A stretch of DNA of 64,000 nt from NCBI RefSeq assembly GCF_018687955.1, contig NZ_CP061309.1, positions 310,001-374,000 of the forward strand, written 5' to 3'. The position numbers were made by a program, and so were the translations under genes. This stretch comes from Polynucleobacter ibericus (GTDB lineage: Bacteria > Pseudomonadota > Gammaproteobacteria > Burkholderiales > Burkholderiaceae). This document shows, piece after piece, positions 34,324-42,159 of the stretch. How positions within the stretch are numbered: the stretch's first letter is position 1; every line of letters starts with the position of its first letter. The notes under the pieces are model-generated. The model had not been told where the DNA came from, searched no databases, and saw only the letters and a program-made list of their open reading frames with translations.

Positions 34324-34548
34324 TTATGAAGCGCTACCGTTAAAGACTAGGGTGATACCAACCCACAGGATGATGAAGGCAATTAAAACAGTGGAGCCAA
34401 TTTTCTTGAGGAAATATTCCAAGCTATCCATGTAAGCTTCATCGCCCCTACCAAAGTAGTGATCAAAGCGCTTCCAAAAAAGACGGCCTACAACCAATGG
34501 CAGCAATATTGCGACGATTCCTAAAATAATGGTGAGCGTGTTGTCCAT
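34324..34548 (-). CDS. Small membrane protein, unknown function
   Basis: About 74 residues: one hydrophobic segment at the start (LTIILGIVAILLPLVVGRLF), a charged middle with RFDHYFGRGDEAYMDSLEYFLKK, and a second hydrophobic segment (STVLIAFIILWVGITLVF). The frame is open upstream to 34629, but the ATG at 34548 has an AGAAGG-like ribosome site about seven bases ahead and starts at the first helix, so it is preferred. It is co-directional with the gene five bases downstream. No family recognised. Confidence 0.6.
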   Translation of the reverse strand: MDNTLTIILGIVAILLPLVVGRLFWKRFDHYFGRGDEAYMDSLEYFLKKIGSTVLIAFIILWVGITLVFNGSAS

Positions 34549-34732
34549 GCTAAAGCCTTCTCTGCTAACAATCCCAAGTGACTGGGTGTAAAAGGGTAAA
34601 GAATACCCGTTTTTATTTTCCCCCCTCATAGGGCTGATCTGATCTGGGTCTTTCTGACTTATTTAGGCTTAAAAGGGGATTGTTGATACAGTAGAGGCTA
34701 CTTTTCAATTACTTTTCTCGAAAGCCAAATAT

Positions 34733-35311
34733 ATGACCGAATTATCGAACTCTCAGATTCAAGAGCTCCGTGCAAAAGTATTAGGCGCAGCCGCTAAAGT
34801 TCCCGGTGCATTAATCGGACTCGGAATTTTATTCATTGTGCTAGGGATGATTGGTGTTGCAGGTCAAACATTGTTTTCTTTTGTTTCCGTAAATATTCTG
34901 GGTATTTTCTTATTTGCTGGCGGTCTATTGCAAGGTGCCCATGCCCTCAAATCACAAGGCTGGAAAAGCGTTGGCGTGCAACTCATTTTGGCAGCGCTTT
35001 ATATTGCTGCAGCAATCTTTACTTGGGCTTTCCCAATTCCGGCGCTTGAGGCAATCACACTATGGTTAGCAGCAATCTTTTTTGTAACTGGTGCATTGCG
35101 TCTAATCACAGCATTTCAGCATCGCCTCTTTCGTGAATGGTTCTGGTTAGTATTGTCTTCGGCGATCTCTATCTTGATGGGCGTGTTGATAATGAACGGC
35201 TACCCAGAATCCAGTCTTTGGTTGCCAGGAATGTTGATTGCGATTGAGCTCTTGTTACAAGGCTGGTCCTTATTATTTATGGGCCTAGCAGCGCGCTCAC
35301 TTGTTAAGTAA
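34733..35311 (+). CDS. DUF308/HdeD family membrane protein
   Basis: A 192-residue protein with about six membrane helices in three repeats, the pattern of DUF308/HdeD proteins. Telling stretches are LGILFIVLGMIGVAGQ, LFAGGLLQGAHALKSQGW, FTWAFPIPALEAITLWLAAIFFVTGALRL and GVLIMNGYPESSLWLPGMLIAIELLLQGWSLL. Enterobacterial HdeD is linked to acid resistance; whether this protein shares the role is unknown. A 20-residue polar start precedes the first helix. It stands alone, 51 bases ahead of a small lysine-rich gene. Confidence 0.85.
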   Translation: MTELSNSQIQELRAKVLGAAAKVPGALIGLGILFIVLGMIGVAGQTLFSFVSVNILGIFLFAGGLLQGAHALKSQGWKSVGVQLILAALYIAAAIFTWAFPIPALEAITLWLAAIFFVTGALRLITAFQHRLFREWFWLVLSSAISILMGVLIMNGYPESSLWLPGMLIAIELLLQGWSLLFMGLAARSLVK

Positions 35312-35362
35312 ATCAGCACGTAAGTAATTAAATTGAGTTCAGCAGAGTAAAGAGCATTCATC

Positions 35363-35539
35363 ATGACCATGAAAAAAACAGACCTCTATAAGAATTTAGC
35401 TTTGAAAACAGCTCAGGGAATGAAGAATGCCGCCAAGACTCCTAAACTCGGTGCAGATGAGAAGGCAAAGTCTAAAAAAGAGCTAGCAAGTGCCAACCCC
35501 TTGCTAGCTTCCTTGATGGGTAAGACCAAGTCTAAGTAA
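35363..35539 (+). CDS. Small lysine-rich basic protein (58 residues)
   Basis: Frame from ATG 35363 (a second ATG at 35369) to TAA 35537-35539. The product is very basic (KKTDLYKNLALK, MKNAAKTPKLGADEKAKSKKELA) and ends in ANPLLASLMGKTKSK, without cysteines or aromatic residues other than one Tyr. That makes a soluble, perhaps nucleic-acid- or ribosome-binding peptide plausible, but no family is recognised. The stop is followed, in the same frame, by TTC and then the TTG start of the acyltransferase gene, so the two are in one frame separated by a single stop codon. Confidence 0.6.
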   Translation: MTMKKTDLYKNLALKTAQGMKNAAKTPKLGADEKAKSKKELASANPLLASLMGKTKSK

Positions 35540-35542
35540 TTC

Positions 35543-36604
35543 TTGAAGCAATCATCCCCGCTTATTCTGATTGATTTTCTAAAGGTCTTTGCGGCCTTGA
35601 TGATTATTCTTCACCATCTCTCAAGTTATGGACAGATTGCAGAGGATGCGCGCGGCGTCCTTCCTGGGGTAATGACTTGGCTATTCGAGTATGGCCGTTA
35701 TGCGGTACAAATCTTTTTAGTCATGGCGGGCTACTTGGCTGCTCAGTCCTTAAGTCGACATGCAAATACCAAATTTAGTGCCCATGGTCTACTCAAGCTG
35801 ATTCTGAATCGCTATCTTCGTTTATTTACGCCTTATGCCGCAGCACTGATTTTCACGATTGTGTGCGCATACATTGCGCGCTTATGGGTCAATGATGAAT
35901 TTGTTGGCGAATCAGAAACGCTTGCTCAATTTTTAGCGCACCTCTTTTTTATTCAGGGCATCTTAGGGCTTGATTCGATCTCTGCAGGTGCCTGGTATGT
36001 TGCGATTGATTGGCAGCTCTATTCTGTATTGGCAATCTTGTTCTTATCGTTTCCAAGCTACCAGGCGCTGATTTGGTTGCTTAGCATTTTGGCAGTCAGT
36101 TCTTTATTGTTCTTTAATCGCTCTACTGACTATGAAGCATATTTTATTTATTTCATTGGCTCATATGGTCTAGGTGTCCTGGCGTATCTAGCGAGTGGTT
36201 TTCAAGATGCTGGTGTGAAGCGTGTAGCTAAGATAGCCCTGATTCTTATTGGCCTTCTTATTGCCGCCGCCTCGTTGCAGGAAATTTGGCTCAGAAACTT
36301 CCTTGCTTGGTTTGTAGCTTTGGCTTTGTACCTATGGGGTAGCACTCAATACCCTCAAGGCATTGCTCAAAGCGGCTTATCAAGAGTGATAGCCTGGGGT
36401 AGTCAGCGCTCTTATTGTGCTTTCCTGATTCACTTCGCTTTTATCTTATTGGCAAACACGCTCTACATTGCCATTGGTTTGCATGCTCGCGAAAGTGGAG
36501 CATTGGCCATAGTTTTGATGCTAGGTGTCCTGGCTTGCAGTATCTTTACAGCTAATTATGTCTATCGTTGGATAGAGATTCCAGCAAACAAACTCAAGGT
36601 CTAG
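35543..36604 (+). CDS. Acyltransferase-3 family membrane protein
   Basis: A 353-residue integral membrane protein of the OafA/Acyl_transf_3 family without an SGNH tail. It opens with LILIDFLKVFAALMIILHHLSSYG (conserved His pair), followed by YAVQIFLVMAGYLAAQS, LFTPYAAALIF and AWYVAIDWQLYSVL. The C-terminal helix ends with YVYRWIEIPANK, where the usual motif is a YRxIExP. The only start ahead of the conserved N-terminus is TTG at 35543, directly behind the stop of the small lysine-rich gene. I see no separate ribosome site, so coupled translation is likely. Substrate unknown. Confidence 0.83.
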   Translation: MKQSSPLILIDFLKVFAALMIILHHLSSYGQIAEDARGVLPGVMTWLFEYGRYAVQIFLVMAGYLAAQSLSRHANTKFSAHGLLKLILNRYLRLFTPYAAALIFTIVCAYIARLWVNDEFVGESETLAQFLAHLFFIQGILGLDSISAGAWYVAIDWQLYSVLAILFLSFPSYQALIWLLSILAVSSLLFFNRSTDYEAYFIYFIGSYGLGVLAYLASGFQDAGVKRVAKIALILIGLLIAAASLQEIWLRNFLAWFVALALYLWGSTQYPQGIAQSGLSRVIAWGSQRSYCAFLIHFAFILLANTLYIAIGLHARESGALAIVLMLGVLACSIFTANYVYRWIEIPANKLKV

Positions 36605-36629
36605 AAGTAAGTCTGGAACACAGCCTAGA

Positions 36630-37157
36630 TCAAAGCCCCATATCCTTCAGTACGCGGAAGATTTCACGATAAGCCTTGGGTGGTTTATTTTGTTCTTTCT
36701 CACGACGTGCATTTCGAATGAGGGTACGCATATTCTGAATGTCCATATCAGGATATTGCTCAATCATTTTGGTAAATGCTTCATCATTGGCAATCAGCCT
36801 GTCACGATAGCTTTCTAAAAAATGTAGCTTTGCAGTTTCGGCTTTGCTAACACCCTGAATGGCGTCTAACCTTTTTTGAATGGCATCCAACTCTTCTTCG
36901 TCTAAGAAGCGCATGAGCTTACCTAGATATTGCTTATGACGGCGAATGGCTTCAAAACTCTTAATCTTGTTTGTTTCAGCAATGGCAGTCTTAATTGCCT
37001 CATCAAGAGGGATGGTCTTTAGGGCATCGCTACTCAGAGCAGCCAAAACCTCTGCCAATTTCTGGCGCTCCGTCATTTGGCGCTTTAGCTCGGATTTGCT
37101 TGGCCCCTCATCCAAATCATCTTTCTTGGGGGTGCGATTCTTTTCGTTGACATGCAT
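36630..37157 (-). CDS. yjgA: Ribosome biogenesis factor YjgA/DarP (DUF615)
   Basis: A 175-residue charged, helical protein that associates with the 50S precursor in other proteobacteria. Family features are the N-terminal GPSKSELKRQMTERQKLAE with its SKSE(L/R)KR motif, then IKTAIAETNKIKSFEAIRRHKQYLGKLMR (the most conserved helix), and the C-terminal IRNARREKEQNKPPKAYREIFRVLK. Length is normal. It stands alone on the - strand, convergent with the acyltransferase gene. Confidence 0.95.
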   Translation of the reverse strand: MHVNEKNRTPKKDDLDEGPSKSELKRQMTERQKLAEVLAALSSDALKTIPLDEAIKTAIAETNKIKSFEAIRRHKQYLGKLMRFLDEEELDAIQKRLDAIQGVSKAETAKLHFLESYRDRLIANDEAFTKMIEQYPDMDIQNMRTLIRNARREKEQNKPPKAYREIFRVLKDMGL

Positions 37158-37270
37158 ATGGCTATTTTAGACGGGTATTTGATCTTTCTAGCGTAATTGC
37201 CTAATTTCTTCAAATTCGGAAATTTGGTAAATAATGGAGTTTAAATAGAGCCATATATAAAAGTAGAGAC

Positions 37271-38905
37271 ATGAGTACAACAAGTCATCCAAACGTATAC
37301 GACTACATCATTATTGGAGCCGGTAGTGCAGGCTGTATGTTGGCAAAGCGTTTAACCGAAGACCCCAATAAGAAGGTTTTGTTGATCGAGGCTGGCAAGA
37401 ATGACAACTACATCTGGATTCATATTCCGGTTGGGTATCTCTATTGCATTGATAACCCCAGGGCAGATTGGCGTTTCAAAACTGCTGCTGAAAAAGGTTT
37501 GAACGGTCGCTCATTGTTATATCCCCGTGGCCGCGTATTGGGTGGATGTTCATCCATTAACGGCATGATCTATATGCGTGGGCAAGCTCGTGACTACGAG
37601 TCTTGGGTGCAGGCTACTGGTGATGAATCGTGGTCTTGGGAAAATGCTTTGCGTCGTTATAAATCATTTGAGGATTACCACGGTGCTGCTAATGAGTGGC
37701 ATGGTAAAGGCGGGGAGTGGACCGTTTCAAAACAGCGCTTACGTTGGCCCATCATGGATCGCTTTAAAGAAGCTGCGGTGGAGGCGGGCATTCCAGCTAC
37801 AGATGACTTTAATCAGGGTGATAACTTTGGCGTGGGTTACTTTGATGTGAGTCAGCGTGCTGGTTGGCGTTTAAATACTTCTAAAGCTTTTTTAAGAGAT
37901 GCTGCTAAGCGTAGCAATCTCACTGTACTGACCGAAGCTGTCGTCAGTAAGCTGAAGATTGATCCTGTAACTAAAAATTGTTTAGGCGTTGAGTACCTAA
38001 AAAATGGTGTTGCTGCAGAAGCACTATGTGCAATCGAGCAAGGTGGTGAAGTCTTGTTAAGTGCTGGTGCCATTGGTAGCGTACAAATTCTGGAGCGCTC
38101 TGGCATTGGTGCGGCTGCCCATTTACAGTCTTTAGGTATTCCGGTGGTAGAGGACTTGCCTGGCGTTGGTGAGAATTTACAAGACCATTTGCAATTACGC
38201 ATGGTTTATAAAGTCAACGGCATCAAGACATTGAACACCAAGGCCAATACGCTCTGGGGCAAGATGATGATTGGTTTGGAATATGTGCTCAAGCGCTCTG
38301 GCCCCATGTCGATGGCGCCATCACAGCTGGGTGCGTTTGCATACAGCTCACCAGAACAAAAGAGCGCCAATGTGGAATATCACGTGCAACCATTGTCGTT
38401 AGAAAAGTTTGGTGAAGATTTGCATTCATTCAATGCATTCACAGCGAGTGTTTGTAACTTGCGCCCCACTTCACGAGGCAGCGTGCATATCAACTCCACT
38501 GATCCGGAAGCGCCACCAGTCATTAGCCCAAATTATTTATCGACCGAAGAAGATCGCAAGGTTGCTGCCGAATCTTTGCGCTTGACTCGTAAGATTGTTG
38601 AGCAATCTGCACTTGGACCTTATGCGCCAGAGGAATATAAACCTGGAATGCAATATCAAACCGATGCAGAGTTAGTAAAAGCTGCTGGTGATATCGGTAC
38701 AACGATTTTCCATCCAGTAGGTACTTGCAAAATGGGGCGCGCTGATGATCCAACAGCGGTGCTAGATTCTGAGTTGCGCGTCAGAGGCATTCATCATCTG
38801 CGCGTAGTGGATGCTTCTGCCATGCCAACCATTACCTCAGGCAATACTGCAGCTCCCACCATGATGATGGCCGAGCGTATCGCGGAATTGCTGACGAGTG
38901 CCTAA
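37271..38905 (+). CDS. GMC-family FAD oxidoreductase (choline dehydrogenase-like)
   Basis: Flavoprotein of 544 residues that oxidises an alcohol. The FAD-binding GAGSAGCMLAKRL is at about residues 17-29, with the ribose-binding LLIEAG. The first GMC signature is GRVLGGCSSINGMIYMRG (about 83-100) and the second GAIGSVQILERSGIG (about 265-279). The C-terminal domain carries the catalytic His in FHPVGTCKMG and SGNTAAPTMMMAERIAE. No signal peptide is seen. Substrate range in this family is broad (choline, polyethylene glycol, aliphatic alcohols), so the substrate is left open. It overlaps the EamA gene by eight bases. Confidence 0.9.
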   Translation: MSTTSHPNVYDYIIIGAGSAGCMLAKRLTEDPNKKVLLIEAGKNDNYIWIHIPVGYLYCIDNPRADWRFKTAAEKGLNGRSLLYPRGRVLGGCSSINGMIYMRGQARDYESWVQATGDESWSWENALRRYKSFEDYHGAANEWHGKGGEWTVSKQRLRWPIMDRFKEAAVEAGIPATDDFNQGDNFGVGYFDVSQRAGWRLNTSKAFLRDAAKRSNLTVLTEAVVSKLKIDPVTKNCLGVEYLKNGVAAEALCAIEQGGEVLLSAGAIGSVQILERSGIGAAAHLQSLGIPVVEDLPGVGENLQDHLQLRMVYKVNGIKTLNTKANTLWGKMMIGLEYVLKRSGPMSMAPSQLGAFAYSSPEQKSANVEYHVQPLSLEKFGEDLHSFNAFTASVCNLRPTSRGSVHINSTDPEAPPVISPNYLSTEEDRKVAAESLRLTRKIVEQSALGPYAPEEYKPGMQYQTDAELVKAAGDIGTTIFHPVGTCKMGRADDPTAVLDSELRVRGIHHLRVVDASAMPTITSGNTAAPTMMMAERIAELLTSA

Positions 38906-39815
38906 GACTTCTCAGAAAAGTTACTCATTACCCGCTAGCCATCTATTGCTAGCACTTGCGATTGTGGCGGTGTGGGGGACGAACTTTGTGGTGATTAAGT
39001 TATCGCTGCATGCTTTTCCACCATTCTTATTTGCAGCACTACGCTATACCTTTGCCTTTATCCCTCTTGTGTTCTTTATGAAAAAACCCAAAGTATCTTG
39101 GGCCAATCTGTGCATTTATGGTCTTGCAGTTGGGGTGGGGCAGTTCGGGGTGCTGTATTTCGCGATCGATGGTCGCATTTCTCCAGGGCTGGCTTCACTA
39201 GTGATTCAGACGCAGGTATTTTTTACTATCGGCTTTGCCATGTTTTTTGCTAGAGAGCGTTTGCGAACTTATCAAACAATTGCGTTGCTCGTGGCAATCA
39301 TAGGCTTGATAGTTATTGCACTGCACACGGATGCCAATACTACTTTCCTGGGGCTTGCTTTGGTTGTGTTTGCCGGTCTTTCTTGGGGTGTAGCCAATAC
39401 CGTAAGTCGCAGGGCCGGTTCTATCAATATGTTGTCCTATGTAGTTTGGGCGAGTGCTTTTGCAATTCCTCCTTTATTTGCTATCTCCATAGTCTTTGAG
39501 GGTGGCTGGGATCATATGAGTACCTCATTAACCTCAGCCCCAGCAGGGGCTTGGGCAGGTGTTCTTTGGCAGTCTTGGGCAAATACCATTTTTGGCTACT
39601 CTGCTTGGGCCTGGCTACTCTCCAGACACCCAGCGGCAGTAGTGGCACCCGCTCCCTTGTTGGTGCCTATTTTTGGTATGGGGGCTGCAGCCTATTTCTT
39701 GGCTGAACCATTGCCTCTATGGAAGATCATGGCGGCAGGGTTAGTGATTACTGGCTTAGTCATAAACCTTTTTTGGCCCAATATCGAGCGCAGTCTAAAG
39801 CGGCGATTTTCCTGA
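38898..39815 (+). CDS. EamA/DMT family transporter
   Basis: A 305-residue membrane protein with ten helices in two EamA repeats, starting ALAIVAVWGTNFVVIKLSL (about residues 16-34), the typical first helix. The second repeat begins near FLGLALVVFAGLSWGVANTVSRR. Members export amino acids or small metabolites. The start is GTG at 38898, inside the end of the GMC gene, giving an eight-base overlap and suggesting a shared transcript. Substrate not deducible. Confidence 0.88.
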   Translation: MPKTSQKSYSLPASHLLLALAIVAVWGTNFVVIKLSLHAFPPFLFAALRYTFAFIPLVFFMKKPKVSWANLCIYGLAVGVGQFGVLYFAIDGRISPGLASLVIQTQVFFTIGFAMFFARERLRTYQTIALLVAIIGLIVIALHTDANTTFLGLALVVFAGLSWGVANTVSRRAGSINMLSYVVWASAFAIPPLFAISIVFEGGWDHMSTSLTSAPAGAWAGVLWQSWANTIFGYSAWAWLLSRHPAAVVAPAPLLVPIFGMGAAAYFLAEPLPLWKIMAAGLVITGLVINLFWPNIERSLKRRFS

Positions 39816-39840
39816 GCTGTTGGGGCTAATGTAAAACCCT

Positions 39841-39888
39841 AATACAAGGCTCTTTTTTTGCCTTTGTATTAACAGTAAGATAACTGTT
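39841..39888. promoter_or_regulatory. Hairpin and palindrome between EamA gene and livK
   Basis: Two elements are seen. AATACAAGGC (39841-39850) pairs with GCCTTTGTATT (39860-39870), leaving one bulged base and a T-rich loop; it could end the EamA transcript. AACAGT (39871-39876) and ACTGTT (39883-39888) form a perfect six-base palindrome about 60 bases ahead of livK and may be an operator. Confidence 0.35.
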
Positions 39889-39950
39889 CGTTTGTGTTTT
39901 ACCTATAAAAAAGTATTTATTCATTAGCAATTTTTAGTCATGGAGACTTT

Positions 39951-41135
39951 ATGAACATTCGTCGTCACATTTTTGCAGTAGCTGCTACTGCAATGCTCTC
40001 TACCGGTGCTTACGCTGCCGATATCAAACTAGGTCTATCTGGACCATTCACTGGCGGCTCAGCCTCAATGGGCGTGAGTATGCGTGATGGCGTGCGTCTT
40101 GCCGCTAAAGAAATTAATGCTGCTGGCGGTATCAATGGCAACAAAATCGTTTTGATTGAACGCGACGATGAAGCAAAAAATGAGCGTGGCGTGCAAATTG
40201 CACAAGAGTTGATTAACAATGAAAAAGTTGTTGCTACTTTGGGTTACATCAATACTGGTGTTGCATTGGCTTCACAGCGCTTCTATCAAGATGCGAAGAT
40301 TCCAGTGATGAATAACGTTGCTACTGGTTCTATCTTGACTAAGCAGTTCCCAAATGCACCAGAGAACTACATTTTCCGTAATGCTGCACCTGACAATATT
40401 CAAGCACCATTGATCGCTAAAGAAGCGGTTGAGAAACGTGGCTTGAAAAAGGTAGCGATTTTGGCTGACTCTACAAACTACGGCCAGTTGGGTCGTGAAG
40501 ACTTAGAGAAGGCATTGAAAGGTTATGGCGTAACACCAGTAGCTGTTGAGAAATTCAACATTGGTGACGTTGATATGACTTCACAATTGCTCAAAGCAAA
40601 AAATGCTGGTGCAGAAGTCATTTTGACTTACGCAATTGGACCTGAGTTGGCGCAAATTGCTAACGGCATGGCTAAGTTGGGTTGGAAAAAACCAATGATT
40701 GGTAGCTGGACTTTGTCTATGGCTAGCTTTATTGATACAGCGGGTAAGAATGGTGACGGCGCAACAATGCCACAAACCTATATTCAAACTCCATCTACAA
40801 CTCCTAAGCGTAAGTCTTTCCAAGAAGCTTACTTAAAAGAGTTCAAGCCAAAAAATAACAACATCGCTTCACCGGTTTCTGCTGCTCAAGGTTACGACTC
40901 TGTATACCTCTTGGCTGCAGCGATCAAGCAAGCAAACAGCACTGAAGGACCAAAGATTTTGGCAGCATTGCAAGATCTGAAAGCTCCAGTTGATGGCGTT
41001 GTTATTACTTACAACAAACCATTCTCTGCAACTGACCACGACGCTATCAAGATGAAAGATGTTGTGATGGGTGTAGTTGAAAGCGGTCGCGTTGAATTCT
41101 TGAATGCTGAGGATGCAACAGCGAAGAAGAAGTAA
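39951..41135 (+). CDS. livK: Branched-chain amino-acid-type ABC transporter, periplasmic binding protein
   Basis: Type I periplasmic binding protein of 394 residues. The signal peptide covers residues 1-22 (RRHIFAVAATAMLSTGAYA) and the mature part begins ADIKLGLSGPFTGGS. Later stretches such as AAKEINAAGGINGNKI, EAKNERGVQIAQELI, NAAPDNIQAP, ILADSTNYGQLGREDLEKAL and AQGYDSVYLLAAAIKQ are typical of LivK/amide-urea-type receptors. Ligand may be a branched-chain amino acid or another small amide. Codon use is notably biased, as for a highly expressed protein. A GC-rich hairpin follows, before the permease genes. Confidence 0.92.
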   Translation: MNIRRHIFAVAATAMLSTGAYAADIKLGLSGPFTGGSASMGVSMRDGVRLAAKEINAAGGINGNKIVLIERDDEAKNERGVQIAQELINNEKVVATLGYINTGVALASQRFYQDAKIPVMNNVATGSILTKQFPNAPENYIFRNAAPDNIQAPLIAKEAVEKRGLKKVAILADSTNYGQLGREDLEKALKGYGVTPVAVEKFNIGDVDMTSQLLKAKNAGAEVILTYAIGPELAQIANGMAKLGWKKPMIGSWTLSMASFIDTAGKNGDGATMPQTYIQTPSTTPKRKSFQEAYLKEFKPKNNNIASPVSAAQGYDSVYLLAAAIKQANSTEGPKILAALQDLKAPVDGVVITYNKPFSATDHDAIKMKDVVMGVVESGRVEFLNAEDATAKKK

Positions 41136-41196
41136 TTTAAGCTAAATTGCAGTGCAATCTTTTTATATATATATTGCGCTGCAACATTAGAAAAAC

Positions 41197-41223
41197 AAAG
41201 CGCCGCCCAAAAGGCGGCGTTTT
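41197..41223 (+). terminator. Hairpin between livK and livH
   Basis: CGCCGCC (41201-41207) and GGCGGCG (41213-41219) form a seven-base GC stem with loop CAAAA, then TTTT. Its place fits partial termination, giving much more binding protein than permease, a common arrangement in ABC importers. Confidence 0.8.
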
Positions 41224-41280
41224 GCTTACAATGTCGGATTCGTTAATAAAACAGTTTTAAGTATCTTTTAGGCCAACAAA

Positions 41281-42159
41281 ATGGACATGCTTGCACAAAT
41301 CCTCTCTAGCGGTATCGCTGTGGGGATGATCTATGCGGTAATCGCTTTCGGTTTCCAGCTCACCTTTGCCACATCGGGCACTTTGAACTTCGGTCAAGGT
41401 GAAGCGCTGATGTTGGGCGCTCTCGTAGGTTTAACCTGCGTTGATACCTTTGGAATGAACTACTGGGTCATGATTCCAGTAGTTTGTTTATTCGGAATGA
41501 TTCAAGGTAGCTTTGTCGAGCTTATCGGTGTACGTCCTGCGATCAAAATTAAATCTGAGTTTGGTTGGATTATGTCCACCATCGCTCTCGGTATTATTTT
41601 TAAGAACGTTGCTGAAAACATTTGGGGTCGCGATGCATTGCCATTCCCATCGCCTTTACCAATGGAGCCAATGAGCTTCTTGGGCGCGAGTATTCTGCCA
41701 ATGGAAATTTTGGTGGTGTTTGGCGCGCTGGTAATGATGTTATTAGTCGAGTTCTTTAACCGTAAAACGATTTACGGTAAGGCTGTAGTAGCAACTGCAA
41801 ACGATCGCGATGCTGCTGGTTTGATGGGTATTAACACTAGCGTGGTGATTACCTTCTCTTATGCCCTATCTTCCTTGACTGCTGCGTTTGCTGGTGTATT
41901 GATTGCACCTCTGACATTGACTGGCGCGAGTATGGGCGGCGCCTTGGGTCTAAAGGCTTTCGCGGTTGCGATTATTGGTGGCCTCTCAAGCGGTATGGGA
42001 ATTATTGTAGGCGGCCTCATTCTAGGTATCGTTGAAACGGCTACCGGTTTTTATATCTCTACTGGTTACAAAGATGTTCCAGGTTTGATTTTGTTATTGC
42101 TCGTATTGGCATACAAACCATCTGGTCTCTTCGGCAAATCTGCGATTAAGAAAGTTTAA
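41281..42159 (+). CDS. livH: Branched-chain amino-acid ABC transporter permease LivH
   Basis: A 292-residue inner-membrane permease with about eight helices. Typical features are the N-terminal ILSSGIAVGMIYAVIAFGF, TSGTLNFGQGEALMLGAL, the cytoplasmic coupling region VATANDRDAAGLMGINTS, and GGALGLKAFAVAIIGGLSSGMG. The gene overlaps the LivM-LivG gene by one base (TAATG). It starts 61 bases after the hairpin behind livK. Confidence 0.93.
   Translation: MDMLAQILSSGIAVGMIYAVIAFGFQLTFATSGTLNFGQGEALMLGALVGLTCVDTFGMNYWVMIPVVCLFGMIQGSFVELIGVRPAIKIKSEFGWIMSTIALGIIFKNVAENIWGRDALPFPSPLPMEPMSFLGASILPMEILVVFGALVMMLLVEFFNRKTIYGKAVVATANDRDAAGLMGINTSVVITFSYALSSLTAAFAGVLIAPLTLTGASMGGALGLKAFAVAIIGGLSSGMGIIVGGLILGIVETATGFYISTGYKDVPGLILLLLVLAYKPSGLFGKSAIKKV

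Noticed and set aside
41150..41185. Runs of alternating AT between livK and livH that look like a microsatellite
   Set aside because: Only a few TA units long; not enough to call a repeat, and the real feature is the GC hairpin just behind.
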